From contig OX392534.1 in assembly GCA_947623455.1 (NCBI GenBank), positions 35,779,426 through 35,843,425 on the forward strand: a stretch of 64,000 bases of DNA, in the 5' to 3' direction. Positions within the stretch are counted from its first letter, which is position 1. The number at the start of each line of letters is the position of its first letter. The DNA comes from Mimachlamys varia (Eukaryota > Mollusca > Bivalvia > Pectinida > Pectinidae). Positions 46,101 through 56,640 of the stretch are shown here, one piece after another. A program made the position numbers and the translations under genes. The notes under the pieces were generated by a model. It saw nothing but the letters and a program-made list of their open reading frames with translations, searched no databases and was not told where the DNA came from.

Positions 46101-48865
46101 CTATTGCTACTCTCCATGAGCAAGTAGCTCCAACCCTAAATTGGTTTGTGAAAACAAGTTGAAGTAATTATAAAAGATTTTCTTATAGATGCTCACCTCT
46201 TTCCTCGGAAGCTGTGGTACTTTTTCTTCCTCATCTTTTGTTTTGCCTTCTTCCTTGTTTGCTTCATCCTGAATAGAATATCAAAGACATAATTAAATCA
46301 AGTTATAAAAAAGAAGCATGAACTTCGATAGCTTATTTTATTAGTACATGTAGTACAGTGCACTCCTCTTTTTGTACAATTGTACAATTTGTATCTGAAA
46401 TCAATGGAAATGACATCATTTTCTGAATATTTTATGTAATTGGTTAAAAAAACATGATATTAAGAGGAATTCATCTCCAAATACATGATATTAACCAAAT
46501 AAAATTACATAGATTATATGGAGAGAAAAATGGTGCTTGGGAAAAACATAATATAAAGAGGAATGTGATATTAACATGGGGTGATATTAAGTGGATTCCA
46601 CTGTAATTAGTTCCTGCTGATCTTTGACATAATATGTTCACTCTGTGTTATTTAAAATGATGACTGCTGGTCTTGATTTATTTGACTAGATCTATATAGG
46701 GTACCACATATTAAAGTAGATTTGTGTAAAATCTGGTAGAGTAATTGACATATATAGGGTACCACACCTATGCAGTAATTGACATAGGGTACTACACCTG
46801 TGCAATGATTGGCATAGGGTATCACACCTGTGCAGTAATTTACACAGGGTACAACATCTGTGCAGTTATTTACATAGGGTACCACACCTATGCAGTAATT
46901 GACACTGGGTACCACACCTGTACAGTAATTTACATAAGGTACCACACCTGTACAGTAATTGACATATAGGGTACCACACCTGTACAGTAATTGACATAAG
47001 GTATCACACCTGTGCAGTAATTTGCATAGGGTACCACACCTGTGTAGTAATTTACACAGGGTACCACATCTGTGGTAATTTACATAGGGTACCACACCTG
47101 TACAGTAATTAACATGGGATACCACACCTGTGCAGTAATTTACATAGGTATCACATCTGTACAGTAATTTACACAGGGTACCACAACTGTGCAATATTAA
47201 CACAGGGTACCACAGATGTGCAGTAATATACACAGGGTACCACACCTTTGCAGTAATTGACATAGGGTACCACATCTGCAGTAATTTACACAGGGTACCA
47301 CACCTGTACAGTAATTACACAGGGTACCACACCTGTGCAGTAATTTACACCGGGTACCACACATGTGCAGTAATTGACACAGGGTACCACACCTGTGCAG
47401 TAATTTATACATGGTACCATACCTGTGCAGTAATTTATACATGGTACCACACCTGTACAGTAATTTACACAGGGTAAAACACCTGTGCAGTAATTTACAC
47501 AAGGTACCACACCTGTGCAGTAATTGACATAGGGTAACTGGTCACACCTGTGCAGTAATTGACATAGGGTACAACACCCGTGCAATGATAGACACAGGGT
47601 ACCACACCTGCGCAGTTATTTACATAGGAATAAAAATATACCACACCTGTGATGATGACTGCTGATCTTTGTTAAGCTGTTGATGTCTTTTCCAATATTC
47701 CTCTTCTTGTTTTGCTGCCAGATCCCCACGTTTGAAATATTTCTTGTTGGGTGCCTGAAACAATATACATATATTATGCATTTGTTTTTCTGCATTTGAA
47801 TAAAGAAAAAAAAGATTACCGGTAGATAAACACATCATAAGCATAAATATAGGTTTAATTCAAATAAATATATTTATTTTAAAATGAATTAATTAATCCA
47901 CTTGTGCAGTATTTCAGTGGTTAGTAAATAATTGACTGACGAACAAGGCCATCACATCTATAATTATATTACATGTATGTCAATGGTGGTTTCTGTAAAT
48001 GTACATTATTCTACCTCTTCTGTCTAAAGTTGTCTTATTGTAATTGATCTGTATACAGAAGAAAGGGAAAATGTAACAGTCAGACCAAGATTTAAATCAG
48101 AGAAGTCATGTACATGTATACAACACTTTTGGCTTTATATGTCTCTGATTAAACCCAGGATCTTTTTTTTTTTGCCTAGGCTACATGTTCATGTACATAT
48201 ATATACATGTAAGTGTAGATCTGAAAGGTTCTGATTATCTGATCCGATCCAAAATATATTGCCCCCATATATATTGCTTATGATGTAGTCAATGGGGAAC
48301 CAATTCAAGTCAGTGATAATTTGTCAATTATGGAAAAAAAATAGACAACAGAATATATATTTTTTGGTGCACAAATGTACCTTGTTGCACTACTTATTCC
48401 ACGATAAATGAAATTTTATAACATATCTTTAACATCTTCATCTGGATTGACATGTTATAAGAAATGAATAACACAAATCTAGCAATAGTCAGCAGTTTAG
48501 TAACATGTGCCAGATTTTCCAGAGGTCAGTCTCGGTCCAAATCTGTGCCTGGTGTTTTCGCTCCAGGTTCAACTGGTTCAACCCGTAGTGCGAATGCATA
48601 TGTACCATATGCGAAAAAGATGAAGCCCTTTTTAGTTACAAGAGTTTAAAAGGACTTTATTTCACATTATTACCCATATGAGTAACAAAATTGTTACTGA
48701 AACGGGTAACTGTTATCCAAATGCAGGACTATTATCCATATGCGTCGTTGTACATGTGCCCAACTTAAATAAGATCTAGAGTTGACGAATTACCATTATA
48801 TCCTTATTTGTCTCTAGCTGTCGCTTTTTGCGTTCAATTTCTGCTTTTAAGCTTTTCAAATCCAT
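40112..48865 (-). CDS. PRPF18: pre-mRNA-splicing factor 18 (PRPF18)
   Basis: Ten coding exons, all ending in phase 0 with GT-AG borders: 48865-48794, 47754-47647, 46268-46197, 44952-44839, 44325-44182, 43237-43169, 43014-42874, 41538-41467, 41079-40924, 40201-40112. They encode 345 residues, close to the 342 of human PRPF18. The protein acts in the nucleus at the second step of splicing, with PRPF17/SLU7, to aid 3' splice-site use. Visible landmarks: [17 protein letters not shown] start; [18 protein letters not shown] (exon 2); the splicing-factor-motif region [20 protein letters not shown] (exon 4); and the Prp18 domain in exons 6-10. The conserved loop [18 protein letters not shown] is in exon 9, and [18 protein letters not shown] in exon 10. 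The C-terminus differs from human ([10 protein letters not shown] versus a short tail). The exon 5 donor was chosen at DIK|GTGAAG because the next downstream donor (GTATGT) would create a stop at the exon 6 junction. Confidence 0.97.
41795..41935. repeat. inverted repeat in PRPF18 intron 7
   Basis: CTTAAACCGATGCTTTCCTA with AATTTAAACATATTTT is mirrored by AAGATATGTTTAAACCAATC and GAAAAGCATTACAG. It is a foldback element in the intron between exons 7 and 8. Confidence 0.6.
42397..42790 (+). repeat. two tRNA-headed SINE copies in tandem (PRPF18 intron 7)
   Basis: Two copies lie 250 bp apart. Each has GTAGCGG(A/G)TCTA, GGGTCAATCAT, then a tRNA-like head (42427-42500 and 42679-42752). The second head folds best. 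GACCAGA pairs with TCTGGCC as the acceptor, the A-box-like TAGCTTAATTGGTTGAGTG is present, and the B box GAGTTCGAACCCC is perfect. TTTTCGCTCTCCTGTTACAT-type bodies follow both. They lie antisense to PRPF18. Confidence 0.7.
43538..44022 (+). mobile_element. Tc1/mariner-type MITE, long copy (PRPF18 intron 5)
   Basis: This copy shares AATGCATTCCTCTTTATA..., AGCAATGGAAATGACCTAAT-like, ACATGATATTAACCAAATAA and GATATTAAGTGGAATC with the copies at 46356-46603 and 53460-53894. A 34-bp tandem duplication (CATGGCTAAAAGTAAGCTAT) is internal to this copy. The termini are eroded. It has no ORF. Confidence 0.65.
44420..44498. repeat. perfect 34-bp-arm palindrome in PRPF18 intron 4
   Basis: AAGGATTGGCCCCAGTTGAA continuing to TTTCATATTA (44420-44453) is exactly mirrored at 44465-44498, with an 11-nt loop. 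It would form a stable intronic RNA hairpin 95 nt upstream of exon 5. Confidence 0.9.
45024..45126. repeat. inverted-repeat element in PRPF18 intron 3
   Basis: ATCTGATAAAAATCATATCT near the left end is mirrored by ATGATTTTATTCAGAT at the right. GTACACTTC and GGAAGTTTAC-like words form the inner stem. It resembles a ~100-bp foldback MITE. Confidence 0.65.
46356..46603 (+). mobile_element. Tc1/mariner-type MITE (PRPF18 intron 2)
   Basis: A 248-bp element bounded by TA dinucleotides, with termini CAGTGCACTCC and GGATTCCACTG (inverted, two mismatches). A TA target duplication and CAGTG ends fit the Tc1/mariner superfamily. It has no ORF. Confidence 0.8.
46654..47650 (-). repeat. PRPF18: 30-bp minisatellite at the PRPF18 exon 2 donor (~30 units)
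   Basis: On the minus strand the unit is CACAGGTGTGGTACCCTGTG + TAAATTACTG. Its first unit overlaps the exon 2/intron 2 junction, CATCACAG|GTGTGG at 47647/47646, so nearly every unit carries the same CACAG|GTGTGG donor-like word. At the far end (46690-46654) a partial copy of the exon 2 tail occurs (AAGACCAGCAGTCATCAT against AAGATCAGCAGTCATCAT in the exon). Open frames across the array are repeat translations. Confidence 0.9.
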
Positions 48866-49235
48866 CTTGCAGGCTGCGTAATGCGTATTGTTGTTTTTCT
48901 GATAATCAGTGTCAATTTTGTTTTTAATTCAGCATGCGAATTAAAGCCCGATGCAAACATCTTTGTGAGGCAGATCTATGGACCCAAAATATGGGGCGTT
49001 TTCATTTAGGCAGTTGAACCGATTTAGCAAATACTATTTTGTCAGTTTTTCATAAATTCCCATGTAATTTAAGACACATAAAAGTCTATTTATCTCTGAT
49101 AATTTCACTTATAAAAATATAAGTAACTTTCTAATGTATCTATATTTCATTTATGGAAATTTTACGTAACTGTGTAAATTTATTTACCATTACATTCGGC
49201 ACAACTGCATAAAGGAAAGCTTTCCACAATACAAA
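48866..49235. promoter_or_regulatory. shared divergent promoter of PRPF18 and the EEP gene
   Basis: Only 370 bp separate the two start codons, which point away from each other. Both starts have good contexts (GCAAGATGG; CAAAATGG). No TATA box is obvious, as expected for a bidirectional housekeeping promoter. The extent of the 5' UTRs is unknown. Confidence 0.6.
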
Positions 49236-52200
49236 ATGGAGACATCAGTCGGCTACTTGGCCATTATAATAGGAAGTCTATATGTGAATGTGGCGTTGTC
49301 CTATGATATAACGGTCGCTACTTGTAATCTATGGAATGTCATGTTTAACTGGAACGTTCGAAAATACAGAATAGCTCAAATGGTAGGAAATGTGATGCGT
49401 GATCATTTAAAATCAAATTATCAAAACATACATGTAACGTCTTAGGATTGCCTCCCTTGCATTAAGTTAACCATGCATGTGTCATCATTTGATTTTATAT
49501 GTTTGTTTTCACAAATGTTAATGCACACGCTTTCATATTTTTGCCATTTATGGCATATTTTTAATATTTTTTTTGAAGTACCAATTATAAGATGTGCAAT
49601 ATAAACATTTTTTTAAAGTGACTGTGGCAGACAAGTGCAGTGGGTTATCTCCCCTGATGTATTTGTTTTATAATATTCACAATTTACATGTCATGAGCAT
49701 TGCTGATACATGTATATATGGTGAATTAATTTATTCATCATTGAAATTTCTTAATGAACTTGTACATGTACTCCAATCAAAAATTTAAATGCATCTTTCA
49801 GGGGTGAATGCATTTGGATGTGCATTATTAATTTTACATATAGTCACTGCCTACATCATATGATAAAAGAACATGATTATTATCTCATTTTTTCAGCTTA
49901 TGGATGTTTAGATAGAGAGATTTTATAAAAATTATAAAGAGTGAAATTGGAGACCCACTAGCTATTACATGTAACATAAAAATATAATTCTTTATTTTAT
50001 ATATATGTGCACATATATATTATATGATCTTATTGTAAAACATGTCAGTATGCAATGATGTATTTTATATTTTCTGTTTTCTTTTATAATAGATAAATGA
50101 TGCAAAGCCTGATGTGGTGGCTTTCCAGGAAGTCAGATTTCACGCAAATGAGGGCGGAAACCAGATAATGGAACTCCAGGAATTATTACCGGACTACAAG
50201 TGGAGACTGTTTCGCGAAGCCAACAATGTTCAGAAACCTAAGGGAGCTCACTGGCTTGGCTGGGAGAAAGAAGGTCAATTTAATGTTCTGCCAGTCTTCA
50301 AAAAGAATTATCTGTTGCAAAAATATATCTAAAACCTTAATGAAAAACTAAATCTGAATAAGCCGATTTTTCTACAATACAGATACAATATGTTTAGCTT
50401 CAGATTATTATTGCTGGGCTATTGGTTAAAAGTCATAACCAATCATTGGTTTGTAATTGGAAATAGCAAACTGATCAATGATTGATTGCATAACATTTTA
50501 TAAGTCTGAATACCCAAGTACATGTATAGTGAGAATATATATACTACATAACATCAATGGATAATGTTGCTATCCAAACACTGGGTTTCTTTTTTTATAC
50601 AGTTAAGTCAATCATATGTTAAAAATCATGAGAATATGACTATTTATACATCTTTTTTTACATAAAAAAAACTCTGCTTATATCGATAATGGCTTTTGCA
50701 ATCGATAATCGGAATGTGAAAGGGAAAAACAATCAATTTTCAATTATAATCCTTCATCATGATCAGATTGATTGTTCAGATTTATATTGTTCAGTCTACA
50801 GTGATCGATTCAATCTACAATTATTTTTCATTGGTACTTTTCATTGGTATTGCTAAAAATAATGGGTCCCACAATATTAAATTCAACCATTTTCATAAAT
50901 TCAATGGTTCCTTTCAAAATTCTATTGGTACAGGATGTGGGGTGCACATGAAGATTAATCACTAGTCGTAAACTAGGAACAGTCACGAAATTATATCACA
51001 ATTGTTTCTTGCATAGCGTTGGAGAAGTGTACCGTGGGTTTCCGACGATAGCTATATACTTCATAATTGTAATGGGCTTGAATACTCAGATAAACTGACA
51101 GAGAGTTCCTTGCCGTACATTAAATTTCCTTTCTTTACAACCAGCATTTATGCATGGTAATGTAACCAGCTATAGGTTGGGGCATTTATGTCTCAAAGAT
51201 TTCTAGTTACTATCAAATTAATTTTCAAAGTTGTAAGGTAATTGTCAGTATACAATATAAGTCTATCAAAGGAAAATTCAATTTTATCCTGAATTGAATG
51301 ATTCCATACATGAAGGTGTTAGCCTCTGAAATCTCAAACGAGGGAGATCTCCATCATTCCACCTTTCCAATGCAGTGAGTGAGAAAGAGTGTGAATGAGA
51401 CTGAAACCGCAATGCTCATTTTATTGAAATTTCAGTTTTTATATATCAAAATAACTCTACAAAGTATTCATTTGATACAGACATGATAGTTATGGTCATT
51501 ACACGTACCCTGTAGTAATTGGGGTATCATTTGACCACAGGATGTAGACTTTGAGTTTGAGTTTGAACTTAAATGAGAGATATTTTCAAGGGAGATTGGT
51601 TAAATTTAGTCAAAATGGGGGAGTCTCCCTCCTAATGAGAGAGAGGTAATGGGTATGTGATATTCATTCTTTGCTAACTTGTTTACTTCAGGAATAGGGA
51701 TCCTGAGTCGGAAGCCGATTACCTTGTTTTCCACACACACTCTGCCTGGTGTACCGGGCCCTGACACCAATAACCGTGTCCTGATAATCGCTAAAATCTT
51801 CGTCAGTCCCGAGATTTCTGTCCAGGTCGCTGCTCTGCATCTGTCGTACGACCGCCGTCAACAATGTGGCAACACCAAGTCTGTCATAGAACTCATACGA
51901 GGTAAGTGTATGTTTGGTATGACCGCCGTCAACAATGTGGCAACACCAAGTCTGTCATAGAACTCATACGAGGTAAGTGTATGTTTGGTATGACCGCCGT
52001 CAACAATATGGCAACTTACTGCAAGTAAGTGTATATTTGGTAGGTATATTACAGGTATATATGTACACATAGGTGTCAACCTCTGAAACCTCCAATGAGG
52101 GAGATCTCCCTCTTTCCATATTTCAAATTAGGGAGAAAGTGTGTGAAATGCGACTGAAAGTGCATTGCTCAATTTGTCTTTTCTGTATTATGTATCAAAA

Positions 52201-55200
52201 TAACTTCACAAAGTATTTATTTCATACCAGCCCACCTATTATGGTCATTACAAAAATCCTGCAGTTACTAGGATCTCATTTGACCAAAGGACATAGATTT
52301 CGAGTTTGTGTGAGTTTGGACTTAAATGGGGAAGATGTCGAGGGAGACTGGTAAATTTTGGTCAAAATGAGGGAGGGTTGACAGGTTTGTATACATGGTA
52401 ATTATATTAGGATAGCATGCACTTGGCCTGCAAAATCACAGTCTACCACAGCAGGAATCATCAATCAGGTTGATCTGAAGTCGTTAGATAATAATGTGTT
52501 CCATTTGGCCAGTTTAGTTTGATGCTCAATGCCATGGCAGGCCTCACCAACCCAATATATAAGTTAGAAAAACAACATTTCAGAATTTGAAGAGTTCTTA
52601 TAAGGAAATATGTACAAATTTCCAGCAGTGGGTGTTTATCCCAATTCTGACAGACTTGCAATTGCTGTCCTCTAAAATGAAAGATTTGAAAAAAAAAAAC
52701 ACTGGCAAAAACATAAATATTACATTGGAGATAATTAAACCAGTAATTTTTATGCTCTGAGTAAAAGCTATTCTCTTTTCATGTTAATCAATTGGAAATT
52801 GCAACCTAACAAATATTTTAGTTAAATATCATGTGAAACGGAATATTTTTATATTATCTGCGATACAGTATTACTGTACCTGTCTAAACCGGAAAGCACA
52901 GGGACCAAAAGTTTTGGCTGGTTCACTAAAGTGTCTGATTTATAGAGGTAGGATATAAGTTCAGAGGGGAGTACTTGGACTAAATGGTAAGACCAGAATA
53001 AACAGAACTTCGGTTTAGACAGAGGCCAGTTTTGAAAAGTTATACTGTATATAGCATCTGCTTAAAGAGGTCCTAAATTCATGGGGTCGCCCATGTTGAT
53101 ATTTAGTATGTTCTACATATAAATATAAAAGTAAATATCCATTTAATGTTTCTATAAATAAATTGTTTTCCTTGGTATGTTTTTTATTCAGATCAAGAAA
53201 GTTCATCCGAAAATCTACGTAGTATTGTCTTGGGTGATTTCAACACATACAATGACTTTGATTGGCCGGTTAAGCTGTTTACACTACCCAATCAGAAGAC
53301 ACTGTCGGAGTGTCAGATACAAGACGAAAAGTTCCTGAGTCTGAAGGGAAGATCCCCCTGGAGTGATGTTTGGGAAATGGTTGGACATCCTAGTAGTGGT
53401 CGGACATTCAGTAATATGGTATGTTGGGCTTCAGAAATACATTCAGTATATATATTATACAGTGGATTCCATTAAATATTACCCCTGTTAATATCACATT
53501 CCTCTTTATATCATGTTTTTCCCAATCAACCATGTTTCTCTCTATATAATCTATGTAATTTTATCTGGTTAATATCTAGGATTTTGAGGTGAATTCCTCT
53601 TAATATCACATTTTTCTAACCAATCACATAAAATGTCCAGAAAATGATGTCATTTCCATTAATTTCAGATACAACTTGTACAAGATATTGCAAAGAAAAT
53701 TAAAAAAAAAACTAAAAAAAATGAAATAATGTTATCTATAGATTGAAAAATCTTCATATATAATTTGAATAGCTTATTTTACTTATGGGGATTGGAAATG
53801 CACTAGATTCAGTGGGAAAAAAATCATGTTTCTCTTAATGTCACATTTCTGTTAGTATCATGTTTTTGTCTGACATAATATGAGGAATGCACTCTAATTA
53901 CTTACACTTTTTAAAACAAAAAACCTAGATAGAGATCTACCTCCTGAGCATAACTTCCAAACAGTTGAGATTCTTATCCATAGCCTATAGCCATGGGAGT
54001 AAGAGACACAATCATCATATTAGAATTCAATTGACACTGGGTTATGGTCCAAACCTATAACCATACCGTATATATACAAATCTTTTTAAAACAAGAACCC
54101 AGGGGACTTAACTCCTGAGAATATCCTAAGAATCCAAACAATTGAGATTCTTACCCATAACGTAACTATACATTCAATTGGTTGGCATTAAGAGACCACA
54201 ATCATAATATTAGAATTGACACTGGGTTATAGCCTCACTCCATAACCATATATGTATGTTGGGCATAAAGTGGTGAACACAATCATGATATTGAATTGAC
54301 TTTTGGGTCTGACCCCAGCTCTAAGAATGTAATCTGCTGGTCATAACTTTGAAATGTGTTGATACTCTCTGCATAACCATATAGCATTGCTCGGCATAAA
54401 AGTGAGCACTATACAGGCCCATAGTTTAAGGCCCTTTGGGCCTCTTGTAAATATTATATCATGTGATCCAGCTAATGAAAATTCCAAGAACAGACTGCTG
54501 TTATATAGGGATTGAACGGCTAGGGCTTCATGGTTCATATGGATGTCACCGATTTGCATTCATACCAGCATGAAAATTAAAACAACGCCATTCAATCTAC
54601 ATATATTTACATTTTTGCTATTGAACAATTGTTTAATTCAATTTCTTATTTCTTAAAAAACTGGTTATTTAACTGTGTTTGTTATTGGTCCGTCCTTTAA
54701 ACAAAAAAGGCAGAACAGCCATGATTTGAGTAAAATTGTTGCCAATAATTTACTGTAGTCAATTGAGCGTTTGACGTGGGGGCATTCTCCATATTATCCG
54801 ATGTGGAGCGGCAAGACTCACATTGAACAAGACTAATATATTATGTCATAAGTATTTCACATGAAAGGATGTATTCATACTGTATTCATGCTATGTTCAT
54901 AGTTCAGTGTTTGTTGTTTTCAGTTGGTATATTCATATAGAGAAGAAACAATCAGAATGTTTTGGCTATCTCTCTGTTATGCTGAATTCTCATTTTTATT
55001 TTCCAGCCAACTCCTGGGTATGAAAGTAGACCAGATCGCATTTTAGCAACGTCAAATTTCAAACCACAAGGTGTACACCTCCAAGGAAACGGTACAATTT
55101 ACAAATCACGCTACTACCAAAGGATTGTAACAGAGAGGCTCCGCACTCTGCTTCACTCGTCCTACCTATCGTGGTATGGTGTTACAGGGTATCCCTGTTT

Positions 55201-55717
55201 CCATGACTGTGGCCCCCGTGGGTACTGTCGTTGTGGGGTGTGTGTAAGGGGAGATAATCCAAGGGGTACAACATGTACGCTACCAAATTGTGAGGAATGT
55301 TCGAGTCTTGTTTTTTTCTTCATTGTTATATTTGTAATTCTAAATATTTTAACAGTTATTCATCTATTTTACGCTGTCGTCTGTCTGCTCATAAGCGGAG
55401 CTGATTTTAAAGGCGAAGCTGTTTTCGCGATCTTAGGATGCAACTGTTGTCTGTGTAATCCAGATAATTTCAAACCTCTGAATTTCAACAGTCGGAAATT
55501 CCGATTATTTCGTGGTCTGAGAAAATGGCCATTTTTCCGACTTCCACCATATGTCTTATTTTTTACATCAGTGATAGCATCCATTTCACTCTTGACTGTT
55601 GGATGGTGGAATTTTGAGCGGAGTCTGGAAACTGTCTATTCAATAATGGATGAAGAACTCTTTCCTTCAGACCATCTTATGGTTATTGCAAAACTAGACA
55701 TTACAATATTTTCTTGA
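49236..55717 (+). CDS. secreted/membrane EEP-superfamily nuclease-like protein
   Basis: Five exons: 49236-49382, 50093-50273, 51692-51901, 53192-53418, 55007-55717. Together they give 491 residues with consistent phases. Residues 1-22 are a signal peptide (YLAIIIGSLYVNVALS). The endonuclease/exonuclease/phosphatase fold follows: TVATCNLWNV (26-35), AFQEVRF with metal-binding E62, GIGILSRKP (110-118), LHLSYDR with H159, LGDFN (D195, N197), GRTFSNM, SRPDRI (D265), and at the very end FPSDH (476-478). Between D265 and SDH lies a ~200-residue insertion. It holds a cysteine-rich EGF-like stretch (CFHDCGPRGYCRCGVC), a hydrophobic helix (356-384), a basic loop with CNCCLC, and a second helix (437-456). 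The family hydrolyses phosphodiesters in DNA, RNA, phosphoinositides or sphingomyelin. The substrate here is unknown. It diverges from PRPF18. Confidence 0.88.
51310..51645 (+). repeat. dispersed repeat flanking exon 3 (left copy)
   Basis: AGGGAGATCTCC, CAAAATAACTCTACAAAGTA, TATGGTCATTACA, TCATTTGACCA and GGGAGATTGGT occur in this order. They are shared with 52072-52385, in the same orientation on the other side of exon 3 of the EEP gene. Confidence 0.8.
51850..52030 (+). repeat. 71-bp tandem duplication of an exon 3 end and donor
   Basis: The last 52 nt of exon 3 plus the donor GAG|GTAAGTGTATG and 19 intron bases are repeated at 51921-51991. A partial third copy lies at 51992-52030. The duplicate donor at 51972/51973 is identical. 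Its use would add 71 nt, shift the frame and reach a stop at 51958-51960. Confidence 0.95.
52072..52385 (+). repeat. dispersed repeat flanking exon 3 (right copy)
   Basis: This is the partner of 51310-51645: AACCTCTGAAACCTCCAATG, AGGGAGATCTCCC, CAAAATAACTTCACAAAGTA and CTTAAATGGG words. Confidence 0.8.
52879..53026. repeat. inverted-repeat element in intron 3 of the EEP gene
   Basis: CCTGTCTAAACCG (52879) is mirrored by CGGTTTAGACAGAGG (53011). This is a ~148-bp MITE-like unit. Confidence 0.55.
53460..53894 (-). mobile_element. Tc1/mariner-type MITE (EEP gene intron 4)
   Basis: Third copy of the family, inverted relative to the other two. TA|CAGTGGATTCC lies at the left and GGAATGCACTC|TA at the right. 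Internal words (TTAATATCACATT, AATGTCCAGAAAATGATGTC-like, TTCAGATACAACTTGTACAA) match 43.5-44.0 kb. Confidence 0.75.
53930..54455 (-). mobile_element. pearl-like element, inverted, in intron 4
   Basis: Three ~150-bp units carry GAGATTCTTA(T/C)CCATA, ACACAATCATCATATTAGAA and TTGACACTGGGTTATG. The right end GGCCCTTTGGGCCTCTTGT is the reverse of the left flank of the element at 36245. So it is a related element in the opposite orientation. Confidence 0.5.
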
Positions 55718-56168
55718 TTTTTGGATTTTGCTGGCGTACAATTACCAATTTCTTCACCTGTAGTTAATTTGGGGACTATATGTTACAGAGAGTATCGAAT
55801 GATAATGTGTTTCAGTTATGCAAGGGGCAACTTTGTCAAAGGCCCAATATACGCATCTTCTGGGAATTTTCGTGATTTTGAAAAACTTTGAAAAAAATCC
55901 AGTTGATAACCATGCAAAAAGTAAGGGTAAAACGAAGTAAACCTGAGCGGTTATTACCGAGAAAATCATTGACAGAAAATTCCAAAGAATTCAAAATAAG
56001 TAAATCGTGGACCACTAAAACAACAAGCCGAAGTTAGACAATGACAGTCCAAAATGGAAGCAAGGTTTACAAATACAGTGTTTCAACTGCTGCTGTACTG
56101 ATACCCACGTAAGAATTCATCTTGGATATTACTGATATCAGTTAATCTTAATTAAATCTATAAATAAT
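55718..56168 (+). other. probable 3' UTR/downstream of the EEP gene
   Basis: AT-rich, with no canonical AATAAA in clear position (AATAAG near 55997). No other gene was seen. Confidence 0.35.
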
Positions 56169-56170
56169 AT

Positions 56171-56640
56171 AAGACTCTTTCATATGTGTGTATATAGGAT
56201 AGGGATATTTCACCCGAGGGGTCACAAAATGTGGTGAAACCTGAGGCTTGCCGAGGGTTTTACCACATTTTGTGATCCCCAGGGTGGAATATCCCTACCC
56301 TACATACACACATAAAGAAAGAGTCTTTTTCTCTCATATCAACTACCCGAATAAGCTCAAAAACCATGAAAATATGTTTAAACAGGCTACCATTTTGAAA
56401 TTTCAACTTTTTCCTTGAGCTTTTTTGACGATAACGAATTAGACAGCGAGTTTTAGCGTACCCTTTGTTCTCGTCGTTTTCTCTTTCCGGCATCAGAGTT
56501 TACCGTATACGTGACGTCACGTCATTGTTGAGCCATTGTGACGTCACGTCGCGTGAAATGCTATGTAAGATAGATTTGTCTTACATAGCTTTCTTACATG
56601 GGCAACCTCTATCCAACATGCGAGATATGAGAGAAAATAA
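56171..56640. mobile_element. composite foldback MITE
   Basis: 56171-56327 is a hairpin: AAGACTCTTT to AAAGAGTCTT outside, TCACAAAATGTGGT / ACCACATTTTGTGA inside. A further TIR, TTTCTCTCATATC (56329) and GATATGAGAGAAA (56622), bounds the rest. TACGTGACGTCACGTCA-like palindromes at 56508-56555 lie inside. The open frame at 56465-56926 runs through it and is not a gene. Confidence 0.7.

Noticed and set aside
46652..47585. Cysteine/tyrosine-rich repeat frames ([14 protein letters not shown])
   Set aside because: These are translations of the 30-bp intronic minisatellite. They look like a cysteine-rich protein only because the unit length is a multiple of three.
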